The notes under the pieces were generated by a model. The model searched no databases, was not told the origin of the DNA, and worked only from the letters and a program-made list of their open reading frames with translations. Below, one piece after another: positions 1 to 9,233 of a stretch of 64,000 nt of DNA; positions within the stretch are counted from its first letter, which is position 1; each line of letters begins with the position of its first letter. The stretch spans positions 27,952 to 91,951 of the forward strand of contig NZ_RWIN01000082.1 of NCBI RefSeq assembly GCF_009761815.1. The letters run 5' to 3'. This DNA is from Pseudomonas sp. PB120 (GTDB lineage: Bacteria; Pseudomonadota; Gammaproteobacteria; Pseudomonadales; Pseudomonadaceae). The position numbers and the translations under genes are program-made.

Positions 1-2
1 GC

Positions 3-1670
3 TGCTACAGCGTCGGTGATGCCGTCGACAGCCCGATCCCCCGCACCTGGGGTCTGAGCGTGCAATTGTACTCGCTGCGGCGCCCCGGCGATGGCGGTTT
101 CGGGGATACCCAGGCCCTCGAAGACCTGGCCCGAGTCGCCGGCGAACGCGGTGCCGAGGCCTTGGCGATCAGCCCCTTGCACGCGATGTTCAGCAGCGAT
201 ACCCAGCGCTACAGCCCCTACTCGCCTTCCAGCCGCTTGTTCCTCAATACTCTCTACGCCGCACCGGGAGCCATTCTCGGGGAACGCGCGCTGCGCACTG
301 CCATCGACGCCACCGGTCTCGCCGTCGAGCTCAAGGGCCTGGAAGAGCTGCCCTTGATCGATTGGCCAACCGCCGCCGAGGCCAAGCATCGCCTGTTGCA
401 GGCGCTGTACGAAGGCTTCGTCCAGGGTGAACACCCACTGCATGCCGACTTCAGCAGCTTTCGCCACGCTGCGGGCGAAGCCCTGGAAAATCACTGCCGT
501 TTCGAAGCCCTGCAAGAGGCCTGCGCCACCAAGGGTGAAACCCTCGATTGGCGCGAATGGCCCGAGCAATGGCGCGACCCGCGCAGCGCCGCGCTGGCTG
601 AATTCGCCGAAGAAAATGCCGGGCGCATCGGCTTCTACGCCTTCTGCCAATGGCTGATCACCCGCTGTCTTGAGCGCGTGCAAACCGCCGCCCGCAGCAG
701 TGGCATGAACATCGGCCTGATTGCCGACCTGGCGGTAGGTGCCGATGGCGGTGGCAGCCAGGCCTGGAGCCGTCAGGATGAATTGCTGGCCTCCCTGACC
801 GTCGGCGCGCCGCCGGACATTCTCAATCGCACCGGCCAGGGCTGGGGCATCTCCGCGTTCTCGCCCGAAGGCCTGGTGCGCAACGGTTTTCGTGCATTCA
901 TCGAAATGCTACGCGCCAACTTCGCCCATGCCGGCGGCCTGCGCATCGATCACGTCATGGGCCTGCAACGGTTGTGGGTGATCCCCAATGGCGCGCCGCC
1001 CGCGGATGGCGCCTACCTTTACTACCCCGTCGACGACCTGCTGCGCCTGCTGGCCCTGGAATCCCATCGGCACCAGGCGATTGTCCTCGGCGAAGACCTC
1101 GGCACCGTGCCCGATGGCCTGCGGGAAAAACTGATCGCCCGGTCGATCCTCGGCATGCGCGTGCTGCTGTTCGAACAGGACAACACGCACTTCAAGCCGA
1201 TCCTCGATTGGCCGGATAACGCACTGGCGACCACCAGCACCCACGATCTGCCGACAATCAATGGCTGGTGGCATGGCCACGACATCGACTGGAGCGCCCG
1301 ACTGAACCTGGTCGACGCCAACGGAGAAATCGACTGGCGCCATCACCGCGAACGCGAACGCGAAGGCCTGCGGCGCGTGTTGAGCGAGGACCCGCAGAAC
1401 TTTCGCGAAGAGCCCCACGAGACCGATCAGATACTCGACGCGGCCATCCGATTTCTCGGTCACACCCGCGCGCCGTTGGTATTGCTGCCCCTGGAAGACG
1501 CCCTAGGCATCGAACAGCAAGCCAACCTGCCCGGCACCACCGACACGCATCCCAACTGGTCACGGCGCCTGCCCGGCACCAGCGAAGCGTTGCTCGATGA
1601 CCCGGACGCGGCCCGGCGCCTGGAGTTGCTCGCCTGCGCGCGACTTCAGGCCGGCGAGCGTGATCAATGA
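3..1670 (+). CDS. malQ: 4-alpha-glucanotransferase (amylomaltase), 5' end outside window
   Basis: GH77 enzyme that transfers maltooligosyl units between linear alpha-1,4-glucans in the cytoplasm. The reading frame is open from base 3 into the window, so the true start lies upstream and 555 residues are visible. The GTG at 60 is an internal codon and not a start. Catalytic signatures are present: RIDHVMGL with the nucleophile Asp (codon 948-950), LGEDLGTVP with the acid/base Glu (1092-1094), and TSTHDLPT with the transition-state Asp (1245-1247). The stop overlaps the treY start as ATGA, which implies translational coupling. In known Pseudomonas clusters malQ sits between treZ and treY, so treZ and glgA are expected just upstream. 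In this setting it recycles short glucans made during GlgX/TreY turnover. Confidence 0.95.
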   Translation, partial: CYSVGDAVDSPIPRTWGLSVQLYSLRRPGDGGFGDTQALEDLARVAGERGAEALAISPLHAMFSSDTQRYSPYSPSSRLFLNTLYAAPGAILGERALRTAIDATGLAVELKGLEELPLIDWPTAAEAKHRLLQALYEGFVQGEHPLHADFSSFRHAAGEALENHCRFEALQEACATKGETLDWREWPEQWRDPRSAALAEFAEENAGRIGFYAFCQWLITRCLERVQTAARSSGMNIGLIADLAVGADGGGSQAWSRQDELLASLTVGAPPDILNRTGQGWGISAFSPEGLVRNGFRAFIEMLRANFAHAGGLRIDHVMGLQRLWVIPNGAPPADGAYLYYPVDDLLRLLALESHRHQAIVLGEDLGTVPDGLREKLIARSILGMRVLLFEQDNTHFKPILDWPDNALATTSTHDLPTINGWWHGHDIDWSARLNLVDANGEIDWRHHREREREGLRRVLSEDPQNFREEPHETDQILDAAIRFLGHTRAPLVLLPLEDALGIEQQANLPGTTDTHPNWSRRLPGTSEALLDDPDAARRLELLACARLQAGERDQ

Positions 1671-4432
1671 CTGCATCGGCACTCCAGCCGCTGCGGGCGA
1701 CCCTGCGGCTGCAGTTTCATAAAGGCTTCACCCTGGACGATGCGGTGCCGCTGGTGCCGTATTTCGCCAGCCTGGGTATCAGCCATGTCTACGCCTCGCC
1801 GCTGCTGAGCGCCCGCGCCGGTTCGATGCATGGCTATGACGTGGTGGACCCGACCACGGTCAATCCCGAGCTCGGTGGCGAAGCGGCTTTGCGCCGTCTG
1901 GTCGCTGCCTTGCGCGAGCAAAGAATGGGGCTGATCCTCGATATCGTCTCCAACCACATGGCGGTTGGCGGCGGCGACAACCCCTGGTGGCTGGACTTGC
2001 TGGAATGGGGACGGCTCAGTCCTTACGGCGAATTCTTCGACATTCAGTGGCACTCGCCCGATCCGTTGATGGAAGGTCAGTTGCTGCTGCCATTCCTGGG
2101 CAGCGATTACGGCGTCGCCTTGCAGGACGGCACCCTGCCCTTGCGCCTGGATGCCGGGCGCGGCGCATTTCATGTCGAGCACTATGAGCACCGTTTCCCG
2201 ATTTGCCCGATGCATTACGGCGAGTTGCTCAATGGCGATGACGAACGACTGAAATCACTGGCCGAGCGCTTCAGCACCTTGAGTTACCAGACGGACGCCC
2301 ACAGCCTCGCGATGCCGTTGAAAGACGAACTGCGCGAACTGGCAAGCGACCCGGCCGTGTTGCAGGTGATCCAGCAGAACCTGAAAAGCTACGACTCCTT
2401 GACCACCGAGGGTTTCCAGCGCCTGCACACGCTGCTGGAGCGTCAAAGCTATCGCCTCGCCAGTTGGCGCACCGCCGCGGACGACATCAATTGGCGGCGC
2501 TTTTTCGATGTCAACGAACTCGGGGGCCTGCGTGTCGAGCGCCCGGCCGTGTTCGAAGCCACTCATGCAAAAATCTTCGAACTGGTGACACAAGGATGGG
2601 TGGACGGTTTGCGCATCGACCATATCGACGGCCTCGCCGATCCGCGTGGGTACTGCCGCAAACTGCGGCGCCGGGTCGACAGCCTGTCACCGGACCGGCA
2701 CCTGCCGATTTTCGTCGAGAAGATCCTTGGCCAAGGCGAAACCCTGCACCGCGACTGGTCGGTGGATGGCACCACCGGTTACGAATTCATGAACCAGTTG
2801 TCGTTGCTGCAACACGCGCCGGAAGGTGCCCAGCCCCTGGGCGAACTCTGGAGCCGGCACAGCGAACGGCCTGCGGATTTCCGCCAGGAAGCGCAACTGG
2901 CGCGCCAGCAAATCCTCAATGGCTCACTCGCCGGCGATTTCGAAAGCGTTGCCCAGGCCCTGTTGCAAGTGGCCCGAGATGACCTGATGACCCGCGACTT
3001 GACCCTCGGCGCGATCCGGCGGGCGTTGCAGGAATTGATCGTTCATTTTCCGGTGTACCGCACCTACATCAGCCCTCTTGGCCGCTCCGCTGAAGACGAT
3101 GTGTTTTTTCAGCAGGCCCTGGACGGCGCACGCCAAACCCTGGGCGAGGCCGATTGGCCAGTGCTCGATTGCCTGGCACGCTGGCTGGGGGGTGAACCCT
3201 GGCGCAAACGCCCGGTGGGCCGCTCGCGCAAGATCCTCAAACATGCCTGCGTGCGGTTTCAACAATTAACCTCACCGGCTGCCGCGAAGGCTGTGGAGGA
3301 CACCGCGTTCTATCGTTCGGCCGTGCTGCTGTCTCGCAATGACGTGGGGTTCAGCACCGAACAATTCAGCGCGCCGGTCGCCGACTTTCATGCGGCCTGC
3401 CGCAATCGTCTCGACGAGTTTCCGGACAATCTGCTGGCCACAGCCACTCACGATCACAAGCGTGGCGAAGACACTCGTGCACGGCTTGCGGTGTTGAGCG
3501 AACGCAGTGTCTGGTACGTGGAGCAAGTCGAACACTGGCGTACCCTGGCCGCGCCGCTGCGCAGCGACGACAACATGCCATCGGCCGGCGACGAGTTGAT
3601 TCTGTATCAGGCCCTTCTCGGCAGCTGGCCGTTGACATTGCGCAGTGACGATCAGCAGGGCCTTGAGGACTACGCCAAACGCCTCTGGCAATGGCAGCAA
3701 AAAGCCCTGCGCGAAGCCAAATTGCAAAGCAGCTGGAGCGCCGCGAACGAGGCGTATGAACACGCGACCGAGGCCTTTCTCAATCGTCTTTTGCTGAGTC
3801 CGCAGGGCCTGGCATTGCGCTCGTCACTGTGTGACGCCGCGCAAGTCATCGCCGCCCCCGGAGCACTGAACGGGTTGGCGCAAACCTTGCTGAAGATGAC
3901 AGTGCCAGGCGTGCCGGATCTGTATCAGGGCGACGAGTATTGGGACTTCACCCTGGTCGATCCGGACAACCGCCGGCCGGTGAATTACGCCAGTCGCCAG
4001 CAGTCGATGCAGGCACCTGCAGAGCTGTCCGGGCTGTTGGCGAACTGGCGTGACGGGCGCATCAAGCAAACCCTGATCGCGCGCACGCTGAACCTGCGCG
4101 CCGAGCATGCCGAACTGTTCCGGCGAGGGTCGTATCAGGCACTGGACGTCGTCGGCAGCGAGGCTCACCGGGTTGTAGCTTTTGCGCGCGAACAGGGAGG
4201 CAAACGGGTCATCGTGATCGTACCGATACGCTGCGCTGCCCTGCTGGAAAACAGTGCCGCCCCCCATGTCGGCGCGCCGCAGTGGGGCGATACGCGGGTC
4301 AAATTACCGTTCACCGCCACGGGCGAAAATCTGAAGGGACTTTTTTCAAGCGTCGCAGTCACAGAACACAAGGAGCTGATGATTAGCGCCGCGCTGGGGG
4401 ATTTCCCGGTCAATCTCTTTATCCAAACTTGA
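1667..4432 (+). CDS. treY: Malto-oligosyltrehalose synthase
   Basis: GH13 enzyme that converts the reducing-end alpha-1,4 bond of maltooligosaccharides to alpha,alpha-1,1, giving maltooligosyltrehalose. TreZ then releases trehalose. The protein is 921 residues and starts with the typical TreY motif QFHKGFTLDDA. The GH13 catalytic triad is visible: nucleophile Asp318 in GLRIDHIDG, acid/base Glu351 in IFVEKILG, and Asp596 in THDHKRGED. The start is fixed by the 4-base overlap with malQ. It belongs to the malQ-treY-DUF2934-glgX unit. The reaction assignment rests on family similarity, which is strong along the whole length. Confidence 0.96.
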   Translation: MTASALQPLRATLRLQFHKGFTLDDAVPLVPYFASLGISHVYASPLLSARAGSMHGYDVVDPTTVNPELGGEAALRRLVAALREQRMGLILDIVSNHMAVGGGDNPWWLDLLEWGRLSPYGEFFDIQWHSPDPLMEGQLLLPFLGSDYGVALQDGTLPLRLDAGRGAFHVEHYEHRFPICPMHYGELLNGDDERLKSLAERFSTLSYQTDAHSLAMPLKDELRELASDPAVLQVIQQNLKSYDSLTTEGFQRLHTLLERQSYRLASWRTAADDINWRRFFDVNELGGLRVERPAVFEATHAKIFELVTQGWVDGLRIDHIDGLADPRGYCRKLRRRVDSLSPDRHLPIFVEKILGQGETLHRDWSVDGTTGYEFMNQLSLLQHAPEGAQPLGELWSRHSERPADFRQEAQLARQQILNGSLAGDFESVAQALLQVARDDLMTRDLTLGAIRRALQELIVHFPVYRTYISPLGRSAEDDVFFQQALDGARQTLGEADWPVLDCLARWLGGEPWRKRPVGRSRKILKHACVRFQQLTSPAAAKAVEDTAFYRSAVLLSRNDVGFSTEQFSAPVADFHAACRNRLDEFPDNLLATATHDHKRGEDTRARLAVLSERSVWYVEQVEHWRTLAAPLRSDDNMPSAGDELILYQALLGSWPLTLRSDDQQGLEDYAKRLWQWQQKALREAKLQSSWSAANEAYEHATEAFLNRLLLSPQGLALRSSLCDAAQVIAAPGALNGLAQTLLKMTVPGVPDLYQGDEYWDFTLVDPDNRRPVNYASRQQSMQAPAELSGLLANWRDGRIKQTLIARTLNLRAEHAELFRRGSYQALDVVGSEAHRVVAFAREQGGKRVIVIVPIRCAALLENSAAPHVGAPQWGDTRVKLPFTATGENLKGLFSSVAVTEHKELMISAALGDFPVNLFIQT

Positions 4433-4453
4433 ACACAGTTCAGGAGCATTGCG

Positions 4454-4771
4454 ATGAGTACCGACGATAAACGCGTTCGCGAATTTGCCTATCAGATCTG
4501 GGAGTCGGAGGGTAAGCCCGAGGGCCAGGAAGCCCGTCATTGGGAGATGGCGCGCAAACTGGCGGAAGCTGAAGCCCTGGCGCCGAAAAAGTCGCCTAAG
4601 GCTGCGGCCACCAAAGCGACCACCGCCAAACCGGCTGCCAGTAAACTCAACGGCAAGGCCGCCGAATCCAAGGCCAAGGCCAAGCCGGCTGCGGCCTCGA
4701 AGGTGATTCCGCCCGGCGAAAAACCAGCCGAGAAAAAGCCTCGAGCCGCGAAGAAACCGCCAGCGGTCTGA
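4454..4771 (+). CDS. DUF2934 protein with Lys/Ala/Pro-rich tail
   Basis: Small basic protein of 105 residues. The first 40 or so residues match the DUF2934 pattern (RVREFAYQIWESEGKPEG followed by HWEMARKLAEAE), a short predicted helical domain. The rest is a low-complexity tail rich in Lys, Ala and Pro, resembling the tails of histone-H1-like proteins. It starts 21 bases after the treY stop with AGGAG upstream. The same small gene lies between treY and glgX in other pseudomonads. Its function is unknown. Its constant position suggests a role linked to glucan or trehalose metabolism, and the basic tail could bind nucleic acid or a polyanion, but this is inference. Confidence 0.85.
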   Translation: MSTDDKRVREFAYQIWESEGKPEGQEARHWEMARKLAEAEALAPKKSPKAAATKATTAKPAASKLNGKAAESKAKAKPAAASKVIPPGEKPAEKKPRAAKKPPAV

Positions 4772-4790
4772 TACCCAGCCGATTCACCTC

Positions 4791-4810
4791 GTGGCGAGCC
4801 CCCTCGCCAC
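4791..4810. repeat. Perfect short hairpin after DUF2934 gene
   Basis: GTGGCGAG, a CCCC loop, then CTCGCCAC: an 8-base perfect stem just behind the DUF2934 stop. There is no T-tract, so it is not a standard terminator. The arm matches the outer arm (GTGGCGAGG) of the longer palindromes at 18902-19027 and 23946-24039, so it may be a minimal member of that repeat family or an mRNA stability hairpin. Confidence 0.6.
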
Positions 4811-4859
4811 TGCGGCCGCACTCGCCCTGAACAAATTGCAACTGTGGACGCGATCCAAT

Positions 4860-4950
4860 GTGGGAGCGAGCCTGCTCGCGATGACGGGCTGACATGCGCC
4901 ATTGATGTCGATTGGCAGGACGCCATCGCGAGCAGGCTCGCTCCCACAGG
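4860..4950. repeat. REPIN (two inverted REPs)
   Basis: Two inverted copies of the REP GTGGGAGCGAGCCTGCTCGC / GCGAGCAGGCTCGCTCCCAC flank about 45 unrelated bases, which is the usual REPIN organisation in Pseudomonas. It lies in the 232-base gap between the DUF2934 gene and glgX. Any promoter for glgX would have to lie within or after it. Confidence 0.9.
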
Positions 4951-5003
4951 GTTTGCGGTGTCTTCACCCCCGTATTCGTTTTCCCCTATTTGCAGGAGCA
5001 TCT

Positions 5004-7163
<2,160 letters not shown>

Positions 7164-7197
7164 AATAGACCTTCAGGGATTTCTTCAATGTTGATCA

Positions 7198-7224
7198 CCG
7201 GCCTGCGCGGAGGCGCAAGGCCGG
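7198..7224. other. Strong hairpin without T-tract after glgX
   Basis: CCGGCCTGCGC, loop GGAG, then GCGCAAGGCCGG: an 11-base stem with one bulged base, 35 bases past the glgX stop. ATAAAAAATCG follows, so it lacks the U-run of an intrinsic terminator on either strand. It could be a transcript-stabilising 3' hairpin for the glgX mRNA. The rest of the 187-base gap before the next gene has no clear element. Confidence 0.5.
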
Positions 7225-7350
7225 ATAAAAAATCGTAACAAAGGAGGTACCGAGGCGACGAATCGTGTGACATGAGCAATACTCTGCTCGCGGCAATCCA
7301 GGGCTTGGAGCGCAGCACACTGATATCAACCAGAACAAGGATGTAGCGCC

Positions 7351-8109
7351 ATGAAACAGGTTTCCATCAGCGAACACAGCCTGCCCGCACAAATCTGGAA
7401 CAGCGCCCCGCAACTCGACAACATTCCCGTCATTAGTACTCAAACCCTGATCCCCGCCGGCGCTCGCGCGGTGGTGGTCGCCCCGCACCCCGGCGATGAA
7501 GTAGTGACCTGTGGCGGCCTGCTCCAATTGCTCAGCGCTTTGGGCCATCCCCTGCAATTGATTTCGATCACCGACGGCAGCGCCAGCCATCCGGGGTCGC
7601 AGCAATGGTCGGAGAAACGCCTGAGTGTGTTTCGCCCACAGGAAAGCGTCGAAGCCTTGCGCCGGCTCGGGTTGCCGATGCACAGCCTGAAGTGGATTCG
7701 CGGTGGTTTCACCGACAACGCGCTGGCGGAGCGCGAGGTGCAATTGACGCAGTTCATCGCCCGCTACCTGCGCCCCGGGGATGTGGTGTTCAGCACCTGG
7801 TGCGAGGACGGCAATACCGACCATGGCGTGGTTGGGCGCGCCAGCGCAAAAGCGGCAGCGCTGGTCGGCGCGGCGTTCAACGAAATGCCGGTCTGGGCCT
7901 GGCATTGGCCGACCCGCGATCAAGGACTGATCCCTTGGCACCGCGCACGCAAGGTCCGTCTCGACACCTGGACCGTCGCGCGCAAAAGCCACGCCACCCA
8001 CGCCTATGCCAGCCAGCTCGACGGCGAACCCGCCATCGGCCTCGCGCCGTTGCTGCCGCCGGTGTTGCTGGAGCGTATGCGGTTGCCCTATGAAATCGTG
8101 TTTGTCTGA
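7351..8109 (+). CDS. PIG-L family deacetylase-like protein
   Basis: Protein of 252 residues with the fold signature of the PIG-L/LmbE zinc deacetylases, which remove N-acetyl groups from amino sugars: VVVAPHPGDEVVTCGG near residue 46, LISITDGSASH, and the C-terminal zinc-ligand region NTDHGVVGRA with His158. The N-terminal motif is HPGDE (residues 46-50) instead of the canonical HPDDE. The missing Asp is the general base in studied members, while both zinc ligands of this motif (His46, Asp49) remain. It starts at an ATG behind AAGGA, next to the glucan cluster. Substrate unknown. It may act by altered chemistry or bind without catalysis. Confidence 0.8.
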   Translation: MKQVSISEHSLPAQIWNSAPQLDNIPVISTQTLIPAGARAVVVAPHPGDEVVTCGGLLQLLSALGHPLQLISITDGSASHPGSQQWSEKRLSVFRPQESVEALRRLGLPMHSLKWIRGGFTDNALAEREVQLTQFIARYLRPGDVVFSTWCEDGNTDHGVVGRASAKAAALVGAAFNEMPVWAWHWPTRDQGLIPWHRARKVRLDTWTVARKSHATHAYASQLDGEPAIGLAPLLPPVLLERMRLPYEIVFV

Positions 8110-8142
8110 ATCCGACGCCCCTTCTCACGGCGCGCACACTCC

Positions 8143-8246
8143 CCTGTAGGAGCTGGCTTGCCAGCGATGGTCGCCAACGATAACGCGGGTTGTCTGAATG
8201 AAAGCGTTGCCCATACGTTTTTCGCGAGCAGGCTCGCTCCTACAGG
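8143..8246. repeat. REPIN, hybrid arms
   Basis: The left REP reads CCTGTAGGAGCTGGCTTGCC and the right REP GCGAGCAGGCTCGCTCCTAC, with about 60 bases between them. The two arms carry different central palindromes (TGGCTTGCCA versus GAGCAGGCTC), so the element mixes two REP subtypes. Confidence 0.8.
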
Positions 8247-8274
8247 AGTTTCATGATGCCGCGAAATCCGGACT

Positions 8275-8301
8275 GAACTGCCCGCTCCCGCGTCAGTCGC
8301 A
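8275..8301 (+). promoter_or_regulatory. Candidate AlgU (sigma-22) promoter of the phosphatase-fold gene
   Basis: GAACTG, 16 bases, then TCGCA. This fits the extracytoplasmic sigma AlgU pattern GAACTT-N16/17-TCTGA with one mismatch at -35 and two in the -10 element. The start codon lies 33 bases downstream. Weak on its own, but the neighbouring glgE operon has a closer match. Confidence 0.35.
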
Positions 8302-8333
8302 TACTTTAGCTGCCCTGATTCCAAGGAGTGAAC

Positions 8334-9134
8334 GTGACCATCGATCCCAAGCCTCGGGCCGTCGAACCGGCGTCGCTGAACACGCCACCGGCGATTCATC
8401 GTCTGCGGGTGCTGACCGTCAATACCCACAAGGGTTTTACCGCCTTCAACCGCCGTTTCATTCTCCCCGAACTGCGGGAAGCGGTGCGCAGTACCTCGGC
8501 TGACCTGGTGTTCCTGCAGGAAGTGGTCGGCGTCCATGACCGTCATTCGTCGCGTTACAACGACTGGCCGCAAACCTCGCAATACGAATTCCTCGCCGAC
8601 AGCATGTGGAGCGACTTCGCCTATGGCCGCAACGCGGTCTACCCCGACGGTCACCATGGCAACGCCTTGCTGTCGAAATACCCGATTCGCGAGTATCGCA
8701 ACCTCGACGTTTCCATCACCGGTCCCGAACGACGCGGGTTGCTGCATTGCGTACTGGATGTGCCAGGGCACGCCGAAGTCCATGCGATCTGCGTTCATCT
8801 GAGTCTGCTGGAAAGCCATCGCCAGTTGCAGCTCCAGTTGCTGTGCCAACTGCTTGAATCACTGCCCGATGGCGCACCGGTGATCATTGCCGGTGATTTC
8901 AACGACTGGCAGCTCCAGGGCAACGCCGCCCTCGCCCGTCGCGACTACCTGCACGAAGCCTTCGAACGCCACCACGGTCGCCCCGCAAAAACCTACCCGG
9001 CCCGGTTCCCCCTGCTGCGCCTGGACCGCATCTATCTGCGCAATGCCAGCAGCCACGCGCCCCGTATTCTGGGCAGCAAACCCTGGACGCATCTCTCGGA
9101 TCACCTGCCGCTGGCGGTCGAAGTCCACCTCTGA
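8334..9134 (+). CDS. Endonuclease/exonuclease/phosphatase (EEP) family protein
   Basis: Protein of 266 residues with the EEP fold used by metal-dependent phosphodiesterases and nucleases. Visible motifs are [18 protein letters not shown] (metal-binding Glu), GDFNDW and, near the end, SDHLPL with the catalytic His. Two GTG codons compete as start. GTG at 8334 is preferred because AAGGAG ends 5 bases before it, whereas GTG at 8328 overlaps that site. It resembles YbhP, which in enterobacteria lies beside a cardiolipin synthase gene, but no such gene is adjacent here. It has no signal peptide, so it is probably cytoplasmic. Substrate unknown, either phospholipid head groups or nucleic acid. Confidence 0.85.
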   Translation: MTIDPKPRAVEPASLNTPPAIHRLRVLTVNTHKGFTAFNRRFILPELREAVRSTSADLVFLQEVVGVHDRHSSRYNDWPQTSQYEFLADSMWSDFAYGRNAVYPDGHHGNALLSKYPIREYRNLDVSITGPERRGLLHCVLDVPGHAEVHAICVHLSLLESHRQLQLQLLCQLLESLPDGAPVIIAGDFNDWQLQGNAALARRDYLHEAFERHHGRPAKTYPARFPLLRLDRIYLRNASSHAPRILGSKPWTHLSDHLPLAVEVHL

Positions 9135-9151
9135 ATGTGCTCTTTTTCCGC

Positions 9152-9179
9152 TTGCACCTGTTACTTATGACAGTAGATA
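9152..9179 (+). promoter_or_regulatory. Possible sigma-70 promoter of autotransporter gene
   Basis: TTGCAC, 16 bases, TAGATA, about 55 bases before the autotransporter start. A reasonable but not strong match to the housekeeping consensus. Confidence 0.3.
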
Positions 9180-9233
9180 GACCTGAAAACTGTTGATAGC
9201 GTGTGCTCGAAGGTTTTCCTCACGGAGACGAGC

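Noticed and set aside
60..62. GTG as the real start of malQ
   Set aside because: The frame is open and coding-like upstream to the window edge (IPRTWGLSVQLYSLRRPG), and amylomaltases of this type are longer.
7273..7347. 24-codon open frame (MSNTLLAAIQ) between glgX and the PIG-L gene
   Set aside because: The nearest GGAGG is about 25 bases upstream, too far to serve it, and the frame is too short to judge.
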